Below are positions 24,110-34,193 of a stretch of 64,000 nucleotides of DNA, in pieces (the first letter of the stretch is position 1; each line of letters starts with the position of its first letter). The notes beneath the pieces are model-generated. The model saw only the letters and a list, made by a program, of their open reading frames with translations, ran no database searches and was not told the origin of the DNA. Made by a program: the position numbers and the translations under genes. Origin of the DNA: Mactra quadrangularis (lineage: Eukaryota > Mollusca > Bivalvia > Venerida > Mactridae); contig CM046304.1 in the NCBI GenBank assembly GCA_025267735.1, positions 28,523,381 to 28,587,380 of the forward strand, written 5' to 3'.

Positions 24110-26770
24110 ATGAAGGCTTTCCTTGCCGTCGCTTGTTTGGTTGCAGTCTGCTATGTGAGTAAATATGTGATTTTCTCTAAAATATGGTGGTTGAATTGTG
24201 CCATGTTGTGTTTCACGTGGCGAAAATCAGCCACTATACTTTACAGTTGCCTTTCGACAATCTCAAGTTGGTCGCTAGATACATTCCTATTCTTGTCTGA
24301 ACAGAGGTAATCTTGTTATCTGGGAAACCCGATTATCTTAGGAACCGAACAAAATGATTGCTTAGTTTGTTTCTTATGATTTTATTAATACAATATATGT
24401 ACTTATTGTTAATATTAGTTCTCTACACAATATAAGACGAGGCCAAACTTTCAAAACTCTTAACATGTTATTGAACTTTTAATTATGGATTCATCCTTTA
24501 TGGGGGAATTTATACGTAAGTCCGTGATATTGTGGTATACATGTAGTTTCAAAATATTTATTCTCATGAAAACAAACAATATTGTCGAGCATGTGTGTCT
24601 CAGCAAATAATAGTGTAGATATTATAATATATGCGCTCTTGTTGTATATAGATAACAGAAAACATCTGAATATATTAATTTATCACCGCTTTTTGACAAT
24701 TAGTCTCTTCTTTTGTTAGACTTGCGCACCAAGTTAAAAATGTTATTTTTATCATATTACAGGCAAACACGACCCATCATCCACATCAGACACATGAACC
24801 CAATGAAACTGAGTCTATTACATTTGCATACAGTGGATTTACGGTAAGTAGTGTCTTGTACCACTGACTTGATATATTTACCCATGTAGTTGTGCTCCCA
24901 TTAACATAAAAATAGCCGTGAGGGCACCGTACGGGCACCGTGCGATCAAGCTCCGCAAGGACCCGTACGAACTCTTGCGTACCCGTACGGACTGTTACGT
25001 TTTTTTAAGTGTTCGTAAGATGATCCCAGGATATACGTATCAGTTTCAAAGTCAATGCCAGAACAAAATCGTGGCCGAGTATGGATTAAACTTGCATATC
25101 TTCAAGCTACGGCTCTGTACGGATGTGTTGTTTAGAGCCATGTGCGTACCGTCACCTTAATACGCAAGGCTTCCCACGATCTACGACTGTCTGCACGTAC
25201 GGGTCCGCAACAAGCCACGACTTTATGGGACTGAGGCATTTAACTACCAATATCCATTCAATGAGGACACGTTCCACATGACGATCGCTAGTTAGCGCAT
25301 TTTGAACACGATTTTTTGTAGCATAATTTCAATACTGCCTACTTCTGGAATGGATTGGTTCATTTGTAATGTTTACAGAAACACGTTTGCTATTTTCTAC
25401 GAACTATTCATAACATATTGAGATATTTCCGATTTTTAATATTTACATTGATATTGAAGTATATATTCATTGTATAAATGTATTATACAGTATTGTAACT
25501 GTGTACTATGTACACGTTTAAAGTATAAAGTTCAGTGGCGCTTTTTCACCAAAAAAACTTACGATAAAAATCATAGTAAGTCAAAAACAAGATACATTAA
25601 CAATATCGTCATTTTTTGGCCAATCAATTTCAAATATTATTGAATTATGTAGATTATTGTACACTTTTTAATATTAAATTGTAGTTATTTTTATTATCCT
25701 TCCGACTTTGAACTGCGAACTTATGAAAGTGACCTACAAATGTACTAACCTTTTTCGTAAGAATTTTTGTGAAAAAGTGCACTGTTCTGTACTTTTCATA
25801 AACTATAACTTTTCTTACAGCATGATTTGGTTGTAAGACAGAAAGCAGGAAAAACCTTTAACTGTTACATTGCTGACCTTACACCAGAAGAAGAAAAACA
25901 TATCCATACAGATGCTGGATTGAGAACTGCCGAGGTATGTCTACTGAACTTTTGCTACTAACATTTTAAAGGTTATTTGAGAAATTCATTTTAGTTAGGA
26001 CCCTAAAATTTAGGAGCAGTGGTCCAGTGGTGGGACGCACGCTTAGGGATCGAGAGATCCTGGGTTCGATCCCCACTAGGGGCACTGCTAATTTCCTTGA
26101 GCAAGAAACTAACCTACACTTGTTCCACTCCACCCAGGTGTAAATGGGTACTTTGAAGGATCGCCTGCCTGAGGGTGATTTCGGTGATCAGGAGTTATTG
26201 TACAAGATTGTAAAGTCGGCTGAACATGTATATGGAAGCAGACTTTAAACCGCACTTTTAACTTTTTTAACTTTAAAAATGGACATGTGGAGTGTGGTAG
26301 TTTTTTCCGCTTTCCCCCTCAAATTTTGCACGAGCCAATGTCAGTTCTTTCAGTAATAGTACACAGAATTGCATGATTCTACAAACACATTTGGCCTTTC
26401 AATGAGGTCAATTTTGGCCGATGAGAATAGGTAACATTTTAGCTCTATACAATACTCTAAAATTTGGATACCTATGATCATTTGTCGCCTACGTTGATAC
26501 TGATTATAAAGAATTATAAACTGAATGTAATGGTAAGAAAAAAACCTTTAATCGACAAGAAATTTCATTTCATTTTTCTTAATAACTATCGAGTCGAAGA
26601 TACACTTTAAAACATCAGTATAAAATGTACTTATTTATTTATTTCAGTTGAGAGTTCTAGGACAGTTGTCTTCAGCTACAATGGAATCTGTGGATCAGAT
26701 TGACGTACACAATGTAAAACTTTGTGGACATGCCCCACATAATGGAACTGTTAATTATTATGTTTTATAA
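24110..26770 (+). CDS. Small secreted BRICHOS-like protein, paralogue 1
   Basis: A 120-residue protein from four exons: 24110-24154, 24763-24843, 25821-25934 and 26648-26770 (TAA), all phase 0. Exon 1 is almost exactly a signal peptide (MKAFLAVACLVAVCYA). The mature part is His/Thr-rich at first (TTHHPHQTHEPNE, with an NET sequon), then GFTHDLVVRQKAGKTFNCYIADLT and a C-terminal KLCGHAPHNGTVNYYVL. A single Cys pair, with CYI in the first strand and LCG...YYV at the very end, is the pattern of BRICHOS domains (surfactant protein C ends LCG..LYYI). The Cys-Cys spacing is short for the family, so BRICHOS is a likely but unproven call. BRICHOS domains act as chaperones against amyloid or aid secretion of partner peptides; what this free secreted form does is unknown. 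A polyA signal AATAAA is at 26805. Confidence 0.8.
24885..25255. mobile_element. Degraded inverted-terminal element rich in CCCGTACG
   Basis: The GC-rich patch lies in intron 2 of the first BRICHOS-like gene. The left TAGTTGTGCTCCCATTAA...GCCGTGAGGGCAC is loosely inverted on the right as ...CCACGACTTTATGGGACTGAGGCA. GTACGG and its inverse recur at least six times. The open frame at 24918-25160 is inside it and is not thought to be a gene. Confidence 0.45.
25533..25784. mobile_element. MITE family M2 (CAGTG ends), copy in intron 2
   Basis: The left CAGTGGCGCTTTTTCACC...CTTACGAT is inverted on the right as CGTAAGAATTTTTGTGAAAA...GTGCACTG. The interior matches 28790-29037 (CTTACGATAAAAATCAT, GTCAAAAAC, TTGTCCTTC-like). 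No coding capacity. It ends 36 bases before the exon 3 acceptor of the BRICHOS-like gene. Confidence 0.75.
26020..26275 (+). repeat. tRNA-derived SINE in intron 3 of the first BRICHOS-like gene
   Basis: A clear head (A-box-like GTGGTCCAGTGGTGGG, B box GGTTCGATCCC) is followed by TTGAGCAAGAAACTAACC and CCACCCAGGTGTAAATGGGT, the kind of central domain shared by several animal SINEs. It runs into a T-rich end near 26270. Confidence 0.7.
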
Positions 26771-26843
26771 TTAGAATTCGATTGGTTAATTATGACTACT
26801 TACTAATAAATTTTAAAAAAGAACAGAATTATGCTTTTACTTA

Positions 26844-28232
26844 TTAGCCGGATTTTTCAACGAAAAAAAATCGGCTAATAGTTTGGCGAACACGGGCGGG
26901 CGGATGGGTGGGCGGGCGGACGTCCAGTGTCGTTAACAATTGCGTTAAAGTTTTTAATGTACCATATATTTCTGCCATTTAAAGTCAGATCTCTACGAAA
27001 CTTTATACAATGATAACATACCATATGATGAACAGAATTAGACAGTAACCGCAACTCTACCTTGCTTAATTATGGATTATTGCCCTTTGTAATTTCGGGT
27101 CTCTGATGTTGTTAACAATTGCGTTAAAGTTTTTAATTTAGCATATATTTCTGCCATTTATTGTCAGATTTTTACGAAACTTCATACAATGATAACATAC
27201 CATGTGATGAACAGATTAAGACAGTAACCACAACTCTATCTGGCTTAAAAATGGATTATTTCCCTTTGTTTTTTGTGTTAAAGTTTTCAAATTGTTGGAT
27301 ATCTCTGCCATTTATGGTTAGATGTTTATGAAATTTCATACAATGATTACAAACCATCTGTTGCAAAGAATTAGACAGTAACCACAACTCTACCTGGCTT
27401 AATTATGGATTATTTCCCTTTGTAATTTTTGCATTCAATTTCAAATTGTTTGATATCTCTGCCATTTCTGGTTAGATGTTTACAAAATTTCATACAATGA
27501 TTACATACCATCTGTTGAAAAGAATTAGACAGTAATGGCAACTCTACCTGGCTTAATAATGGATTATTTCCCTTTGTTTTTTGCGTTAAAGTTTTCAAAT
27601 TGTTGGATATCTCTGCAATTTATGGTTGGATGTTTATGAAATTTCATACAATGATTACATACCATCTGTTGAAAGGAATTAGACAGTTACAGCAACTCCA
27701 CCTGGCTTAATAATGGATTATTTCCCTTTGTTTTTGCGTTAAATTTTTCAAATTGTTGGATATCTCTTTATGGTTGGATGTTTATGAAATTTCATACAAT
27801 GATTACATATCATCTGTTGAAAAGAATTAGACAGTAACCGCTACTCTACCTGGCTTAATAATGGATTATTTCCCTTTGTTATTTTTGTGTTAAAGTTTTC
27901 AAATTGTTGGATATCTCTGCCATTTATGGTTAGATGTTTATGAAATTTCATACAATGATTACATACGATCTGTTGAAAAGAATTAGACAGTAACCACCAC
28001 TCTACCTGGCTTAAAAATGGATAATTTCCCAAAATACTCAGAAAAGATACAATAGGACATAAATATAGTTAATGAAACTCTTTATTCCTTTAAGATTAGT
28101 TATTGCCCTTTGTATTCCTTCTGATAAGCAATATATCAAATGACTTTCTTTTGTAACAATGTAAACTTGTTCCCAATGTTTCCATATGCAGAAAAATCCG
28201 GCTTTAATGTGGCTCCCACATTATCTTTCTTG
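26844..28232 (+). mobile_element. Pearl-like element, family 1 copy B, with internal ~155-bp tandem array
   Basis: Same 5' hairpin (TTAGCCG...CGGCTAA), GGGCGG tract, internal units and 3' GAAAAATCCGGCT plus AATGTGGCTCCCACATT hairpin as 14731-16506. Unit markers lie near 27071, 27250, 27405, 27559, 27713, 27859 and 28017: the first spacing is ~179 and the rest 146-158, the same pattern as copy A. TTATGCTTTTA flanks it directly on both sides (26829-26839 and 28234-28244). It begins 74 bases after the stop of the first BRICHOS-like gene, just past its polyA signal. Confidence 0.82.
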
Positions 28233-28789
28233 TTTATGCTTTTATTATGCAGAATGACCTGAGAAATTTAAATCCTGGGAATATTTTGGTCTAATGTTTT
28301 GACTTTGAATGCATTAACAATATGGTAATACCCTCAAGGTGAATCTTTAAAATATACTCAGTATAGTATGTTATTGGTATCCTGTGATAATCCTTCCACA
28401 ACACTATGAAATTATACATGTATTATCTTTTATAGTTGACTATTTATTACACAACGGCTGGGGTTTGGTGCGTAGGAATTTAACAACTATCAAAATGATT
28501 TACCGTTGTATGATCGGTAGTATACCACGAAAGATCCTATATTATTTTCAATACAATTGTGAATTTTATCTACAAATAATTTAAAAAACAACATGGCATG
28601 TCATGGCTCATGAAATGTCAAGGTAGAAAAAAAACACTTGTGATCATTATCAATGTTTGGACATTGTTATTGGGTGAGAGATAATTCATTATGAGACTAC
28701 TGCTGTATGATGAAACTCACCACTCAGTCGTCAGCAATCAATTGCATGAAGGTAAAAGGCCAATATTGAACTTAGTTTTCAATAGACCA

Positions 28790-29037
28790 TTGACGCGTTT
28801 CACAACAAATCTTACGATAAAAATCATCGTATGTCAAAAACATTAATACATGTAATGTGGTCATTTCTTGGTCAAACAATTCAAAAAAAAAAAATACTGA
28901 GTTATGTAGAATTTTATACACCTTTAAATAACATAATTATCATAATTAAGTTTATTGTCCTTCTGTCTTAGAACTGCAAAAACTGAAGTTGACTTACGAT
29001 AACTTTTCTCGTAAGATTTTTTTTGAAAAGGTGCACA
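28790..29037. mobile_element. MITE family M2, second copy
   Basis: GCGTTTCACAACAAATCTTACG at the left is inverted as CGTAAGATTTTTTTTGAAAA...GTGCA at the right. The interior matches 25533-25784. Confidence 0.7.
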
Positions 29038-29084
29038 TATCCAGAAATCAAAAGTTTGGATTTTCCCTATGGCACATACAAACA

Positions 29085-29290
29085 TCCACTGTTACAATGC
29101 CAAGTGGTCTCCCGTACCGCCCACATTAACGAATCTTTACATAGAGCAATGGGAAAGAGAAGCACTCGACACTGCTATTAATCTCCCTTCTATGTGATTT
29201 ATGTACGTGAATGACCAAACTACAAATTCACAATGCCAGAAGAAGAGAACACCAACTACAGCGGTACAAGAAAGTTATTTGAACAAAACG
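29085..29290 (+). pseudogene. Decayed reverse transcriptase fragment, Penelope-like type
   Basis: From about 29099 one frame reads KWSPVPPTLTNLYIEQWERE, then ALDTAINLPSM, a stop and FMYVNDQT. This fits the GSPVSP...NLYME...EALDTA...WFRYVDDTF block of Penelope-like (and related non-LTR) reverse transcriptases, with the Trp codon turned into TGA and the catalytic YVDD changed to YVND. A further piece (NYKFTMPEEE) continues in another frame. It is a dead relic between the two BRICHOS-like genes. The subclass is inferred from a short block. Confidence 0.6.
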
Positions 29291-29328
29291 AAATCAGTAC
29301 CGTGCACTACGTCATATACATAGATATA

Positions 29329-29494
29329 CAGTAAAGTTCCGCTATTAAGACCACCTTAATTCTAGCAAAATCGAGCGATTAGGACAATTTTCAAGTTCCA
29401 AAGGCTTAATTTGAGAAGAAAAATGTTCCTATATTAAGACCACCCCACTATAAAGACCACCAACTTTGATGGTCGTAATAGTGGAACTTTACTG
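29329..29494. mobile_element. Pogo/Tigger-like MITE, 166 bp, TA target duplication
   Basis: CAGTAAAGTTCCGCTATTAA at the left is inverted as TAATAGTGGAACTTTACTG at the right, with TA on both sides. A single diverged end of the same kind (ACAGTAAAGCCTGTCTTAAG) is at 48759. CAGTA...TATTAAGACC termini are typical of pogo-group elements. Confidence 0.75.
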
Positions 29495-29547
29495 TATGTA
29501 TCGTATATACTATGCTTAGGAACTAACACAACTTCTCTTTGAGTACC

Positions 29548-29822
29548 GGGTCGATAGCGCAGTTGGTAGCGCGCCGGGATTTGGAATCTCGTGCCGGAGG
29601 GGGTGCGGTTTCGAATCCCACCCGTGGAGGTTATACTCTTCCATGAAAATTTTACAATAATATCCATTGATTAGATAATATGGAGAAGTTTCCGGCCTCG
29701 TGGAAGGGTAGGTGAGTACTTGTTATAGACAATGGTCCAGGAAAGCTAGGTTAGGTGCGCTGGACGCCATGAAAAAGACCTAAAGTTGTGTTGACACGGC
29801 GCGTTAACTCCAATAAATAAAA
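29548..29822 (+). repeat. SINE family B, copy 1
   Basis: The tRNA-like head is GGGTCGATAGCGCAGTTGGT with B box GGTTTCGAATCCC. The body has CTTCCATGAAAATTTTAC, GGAGAAGTTTCCGGCC and AAAGCTAGGTTAGGTGCGCT, and the tail is CCAATAAATAAA. It matches 54563-54851 and the reverse complement of 51810-52098. It is not a functional tRNA: the variable and acceptor parts do not pair properly and a SINE body follows. Confidence 0.85.
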
Positions 29823-29904
29823 AATATGTTAAGATAGTAACTCTTTCCCTGTTTTTGTTCTGAATAAAGTTTAGAACTAGATAAATATATCTATGTCTGT
29901 CTAG

Positions 29905-30330
29905 GGCCTAGGGCTGTCACGATACGCCAGAGGCGTATCGCAATATATTGCAGTACGCTGGCATTGTATCGCGATACGTACCATGGTATAGTGTGGGATT
30001 TTCATTCGTTGTGCATCCACTGTATTCAACAGAAACATTGCAAATCCTATTTGCAGCTCTACTGATAGAATCTAGCCTCTTTAAGTATTTGCGTCATTTA
30101 GGACTGTGATGTGCCCTAATCGATTAAATTCTTGTAACTTGACGTTAGATGAAATGAACAATAGAAAAACTGACGTTTCGGTACTTTTATTTCGCGAAGT
30201 GAAGAATTTTCCAATGAAATAGAAAAATCGCAAAATACCGGTACGTTAAAATCGTACAACTGTACGTATTGCTGCAGCTGCGTATTGCAATACTAGTATA
30301 CCGATATACCGGTTCGCATGACTTTAATGT
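29905..30330. repeat. Unclassified repeat-like segment with CGATACG/GTATCG motifs
   Basis: It starts GGGCTGTCACGATACGCC, with AGGCGTATCGCAATATATTG and CATTGTATCGCGATACG close by. Near 30270-30320 it has GCGTATTGCAATACTAGTAT, ACCGATATACCGGTTCGCATGAC. The two ends are roughly inverted. AGGGCTGTCAC starts are common in hAT-type elements, but no clean TIR or target duplication is seen. Confidence 0.4.
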
Positions 30331-30721
30331 CTATAGTTTGTCTTTGATTGATCGGGATCATCTGATAAAAATGAAAAGAGATGTAATGCAACGTAACTTT
30401 ATAAAATACCTTGTTACATTTAATTTATTCAATTGATGACTGTCTGCCATTCAAGTCTTTGATTGACTCAAACATTTTCACTCATGGCTATGCCACTATA
30501 AAAATGTTTTCTGAGCTCAATCGGTAACAAAGATCTGCCAGACCTGTCTATTCATATTTTATCTATGTCTCATAACCAGGAGAGTGATGATATGAAATTT
30601 TGTCATGACTAATAGATAAGAAACATTAAATATTGTACTTACTGTACAAATCTTGGTTCAGGACTTTAGTATTTTATCAAAACGGTGCGACATTTTTAAT
30701 CTTTGGACAATAGTCGTCATT

Positions 30722-32752
30722 ATGAAGTTCATTTTAGTGGCTATTTGCTTAGTGTCTGTGTGTTATGTAAGTTTCTTTGATATAGTTTGCTTAACGCGGT
30801 GTCAATTATAGTGCTATTATACAGAGGCCAGCGCACCTAATCTAGCTTTCATGTACTTCCATCTATAGCCGGTACTCTTCTACTCTTCCACAGGCCGACA
30901 ACTGCTACATATGCCTAATCAATGGAACATTTCAAATGATTGTCAATTTTCATAGAGGGTAAACCGCCCTGGGTATGTGCAGCAAGTTTCTATCCCAATA
31001 TTATGATTTACGATTTATCAAATCATATTTATACAAACATTTGTACACAATTATACACTGGTAAAGGTACACTGAATATTCTATAAATACTTTATGTCAC
31101 ACGTCGATATCACCCTTATTCATAAGATTGTGGATCGTATTTCCTCCCTGCCACATATTCTTTGACTCTATTCTACACACCCTACTACTCGATAATCCTT
31201 ACAAAAAGTCCATGCCCAGAACATGGACTCGATCGGTAGAACAATGTATTATGTCTTTGGTATGAGACCGTGTCGGCCGCTAAATAGGCTTACTCGCTCT
31301 GCATGCCTTTATCGTGGGAATTATTGTCACAAATTTTGTGGATGTTTTATTTTGTAGGCACAACTGGTAACTCAACACCCACATACAACACGAGAACCTA
31401 GTGAATACGAAGGACTTGCCTTCATCTACAATGGAATAACAGTAAGTTAAAAAGTAATTATGAAATTAATGACGTTACTAGGACTACATAGTCGGAACCC
31501 CTCTTTTTTATTCTTTGTACTTCATGAAGATCAGCATAGTATAGGGGATCGGGATAATCCGCATATTCTAAGACTGTGGCTTGAATAAATAAACCAGTCA
31601 CCAGTATACAACAGGATCCATTTTATAATATATGCCTTAGGTTCTAAGAAAACCTTAATCGCTGAATAAAAAGCATTGGTACGAGTTGCTGCCGCAAAAG
31701 AAGACTATCTCACAGTAAATATTTGAAGCGCTTCTGTACGCAATCAGTTGCTGTATTAGACGTTGTTATTTTAACTGTTGCAGGAAACCTTTCATAAGAT
31801 TTCTTTCAAAAGGATATAAAAAAAGATTGGAAAATAATTTATTGTTTAATGAAAAGCATACTTGTTTAGAAAATACCACTCGGATACGCCCGCACCTTTC
31901 AGTACAAAACACTGCTATTTGGTTTACGTTCAGTACAGCCAGACTTATTACTTTTTTCAGCATGATTTGATAGTTCGACAGCGTGTTGGTAAAACATTAA
32001 ATTGTTATATTGCTGATCTAACAGCGGATGAAGAACAACACGTACATAGTGACTCTGGTCTTAAAGCTGTCGAGGTGAGGTGATATTTTTTTTTTTTGGG
32101 GGGGGGGGGGTTTACCACCTTAGCGTTGGTCAGTCAACCTACTTACAGTTCCTGAATAGGTTAAATCTTTAGAGCTAGATGGTATCCAGTTATTAGAAGG
32201 ATCCTGAAAACATAAGTATAGATACATATCTTAATTTCTATCACAGTTTGTTTTGTTGACATTAAAGAAAAACGGAATTTCGGATTTTGCATATTTAACA
32301 AAGTGCTCGCGGGTGAATGGGTGCTATCACTCAGATTCTTATTCAGCACCGTTAAAGTTATAGAAATTGTAAATAAACTTTGTATAGACTCACGTGCGCT
32401 ATTTACCTATTCACCTATTTTGAGTCAATGTATGCAAAAATACATTGATTAAAAAATAATCTTTATTATGGTTTTTTATTCTTGTTCCGGAGTTTCAAAA
32501 TGGTTTACGAAAAGGGTTAGAGATATTCTTGCGAGAGATGAAAGTCCTGTCTGAGGAAACGTAATATTTTTGCTAATTTTTCAACCCATTCAACTAGAAG
32601 TCTGCTACAATCAATTCTCTCTTTTTCAGTTACGAGTATTATCTCAGTTGATAACGGCTACAATGGAAAATGTGAACTCAATAGATGAAAATAATGTAAA
32701 AACCTGTGGTCATGCACCTGTAAATGGTACAATACATTATTATGTACTCTAA
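30722..32752 (+). CDS. Small secreted BRICHOS-like protein, paralogue 2
   Basis: A 121-residue protein from four exons: 30722-30766, 31358-31441, 31961-32074 and 32630-32752 (TAA), all phase 0. Exons 1, 3 and 4 have the same lengths as paralogue 1 and exon 2 is one codon longer, so the pair arose by tandem duplication. It has a signal peptide (MKFILVAICLVSVCYA), HPHTTREPSEYE, GITHDLIVRQRVGKTLNCYI, then TCGHAPVNGTIHYYVL at the C-terminus. The Cys pair and the terminal YYVL are kept; the acidic LTADEEQHVHSDSG segment is conserved with paralogue 1 (LTPEEEKHIHTDAG). Divergence is spread along the protein and both frames are intact, suggesting that both are under selection. Function is unknown beyond the BRICHOS-like pattern. 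Confidence 0.8.
30815..30965 (-). repeat. SINE family B, degraded fragment
   Basis: In reverse orientation: CAGCGCACCTAATCTAGCTT, CTTCCACAGGCCGACAACT, ATTTTCATAGAGGGTAAACC match the body of the other family B copies with many changes. It is in intron 1 of the second BRICHOS-like gene. Confidence 0.65.
32084..32111 (+). repeat. Abutting poly-T and poly-G runs
   Basis: A run of about 13 T is directly followed by about 13 G, 10 bases after the exon 3 donor of the second BRICHOS-like gene. Confidence 0.8.
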
Positions 32753-33110
32753 TGTGTCGCTTTCACTTATTATTGTTTGATTCAGTATTGCATCAAAATA
32801 AATTATTGACATTTTATATTATATCTTTCATTCAATGTCGAAATAAAAGTTACAAAATTAATATACATTGATAAACATCGACTAGACAAAATCCGCTTTG
32901 ATAGAAATGTTGAAAGACAGACCAGTGCATTTATTTCGCAGTTTATGCAAAAGATGTTGGCGTCATTAAAATGAACAAAACCAAAGCATTTGCATACATA
33001 TTTGAATCTGGTATAATGGAGTAACTGGCCACTGGTTGAACTTGGGAAAAATCTACCATTTTGAGTTATATCTATATATCTATCTATCTATACCTTATTT
33101 GTACAGTTTC
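32753..33110. other. Intergenic gap after the second BRICHOS-like gene
   Basis: AATAAA at about 32800 is a likely polyA signal. The remainder is AT-rich with a short ATCT run near 33075. No gene or repeat is recognised. Confidence 0.5.
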
Positions 33111-33491
33111 CACCAAAACTTTGGAGACATTTTCATTTTGAAGGCCTACTTAATAGCTTTCATCAAAAGTTTGATAACTGTTTTTTTTATGTTTTTTTTT
33201 TAATTTTGTTTTGTTTTCGCTATGATTGTTATTATAGCCCAGACTACAAAAGAAGGTAAAAAGTATGCCTTTGGAAAGTATTACATTGAACATAGTTTTG
33301 GAGGCTTTGGGATGTCAAATGCTGAATCTTATAAAATGTGATGCATTTATGAAATGTGTTTTCATTTTATCACCAACAGTATAACATTAAATAAAAAAAT
33401 GTTTTTACAAAAAAAACACCAGTTATAATTGAAATTTAAGAAGTTTAGTTTATTTCTCTTGACTCTAAACGTTTGGTTTAGAGACACTGTA
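33111..33491 (-). mobile_element. Tc1/mariner-type MITE, second diverged copy
   Basis: ACAGTTTCCACCAAAACTTTG at the left and AAACGTTTGGTTTAGAGACACTGTA at the right are the same termini as 2919-3295. The interior (GGCTTTGGGATGTCAAATGC, CTGAATCTTATAAAATGTGA) is the reverse complement of that copy. Confidence 0.75.
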
Positions 33492-34193
33492 TATACAAGT
33501 ATGTTTTTGTAAGTCTCTGCTTTAGTCTAGAAAGCTAAGCCTCCCTTGGAACAGTGAGTGAATGGGTAAATTGACCGCTGCGATATGACCTAACAATTGT
33601 CGAAAAGTGAAGAAAAGAACGATATAATATAGACCAGACTTGACAGTACTCAAGGATTTTTTTACAAAAAAGAGATATCTAAATGGAAAAGGTAATTGCT
33701 TCTAAAATATATTTGACAAGTTGGCCATTTATCCAGGTAAGTTATTGCCATGTTTAAATGATAAGATATTCATCATAAACTTGACCTGTTCTGTTGACCG
33801 TATGCCTATCTATTAAAGTAACATTGACCGTTTGTCAAATAATACTCAGTTATTCTATTAAGAAGCGTAGATCACATGGAGTAAAACTATTTGAGTACGG
33901 TTTTAAAAGATAACATTAGATTGTCATATACGATACGTTAACGTAAACTTGTTCTAGCGATAGTTGCTCATAAGAAATAACTATATCTTGCTTTAGATCG
34001 GACCTAAATACAAATTGGACTTTAACGGTCGAAATCTCTATCACAAATGCATTTCTTGTAAACATTTTTCAGTATCAGGGTAAAACATGATTCTAGGTAT
34101 GAAACGATTTCATAGGTGAACTCTCAATAGACCACGGAGTTCTTTGTCTATACGCATCAGTATAACAATTACTGGGATTAAAGGCAATCTATA

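Noticed and set aside
23951..24310. 119-codon frame around the first BRICHOS-like exon
   Set aside because: The signal-peptide exon lies inside it, but the flanks are 5' UTR and intron; splicing at 24154 gives the protein matched by paralogue 2.
24918..25160. 80-codon frame as a gene
   Set aside because: It falls inside a degraded GC-rich inverted-end element in an intron and has no known motif.
29548..29625. tRNA gene
   Set aside because: A and B boxes are present but the acceptor stem does not close and a conserved SINE body follows, as at 54563 and 51810.
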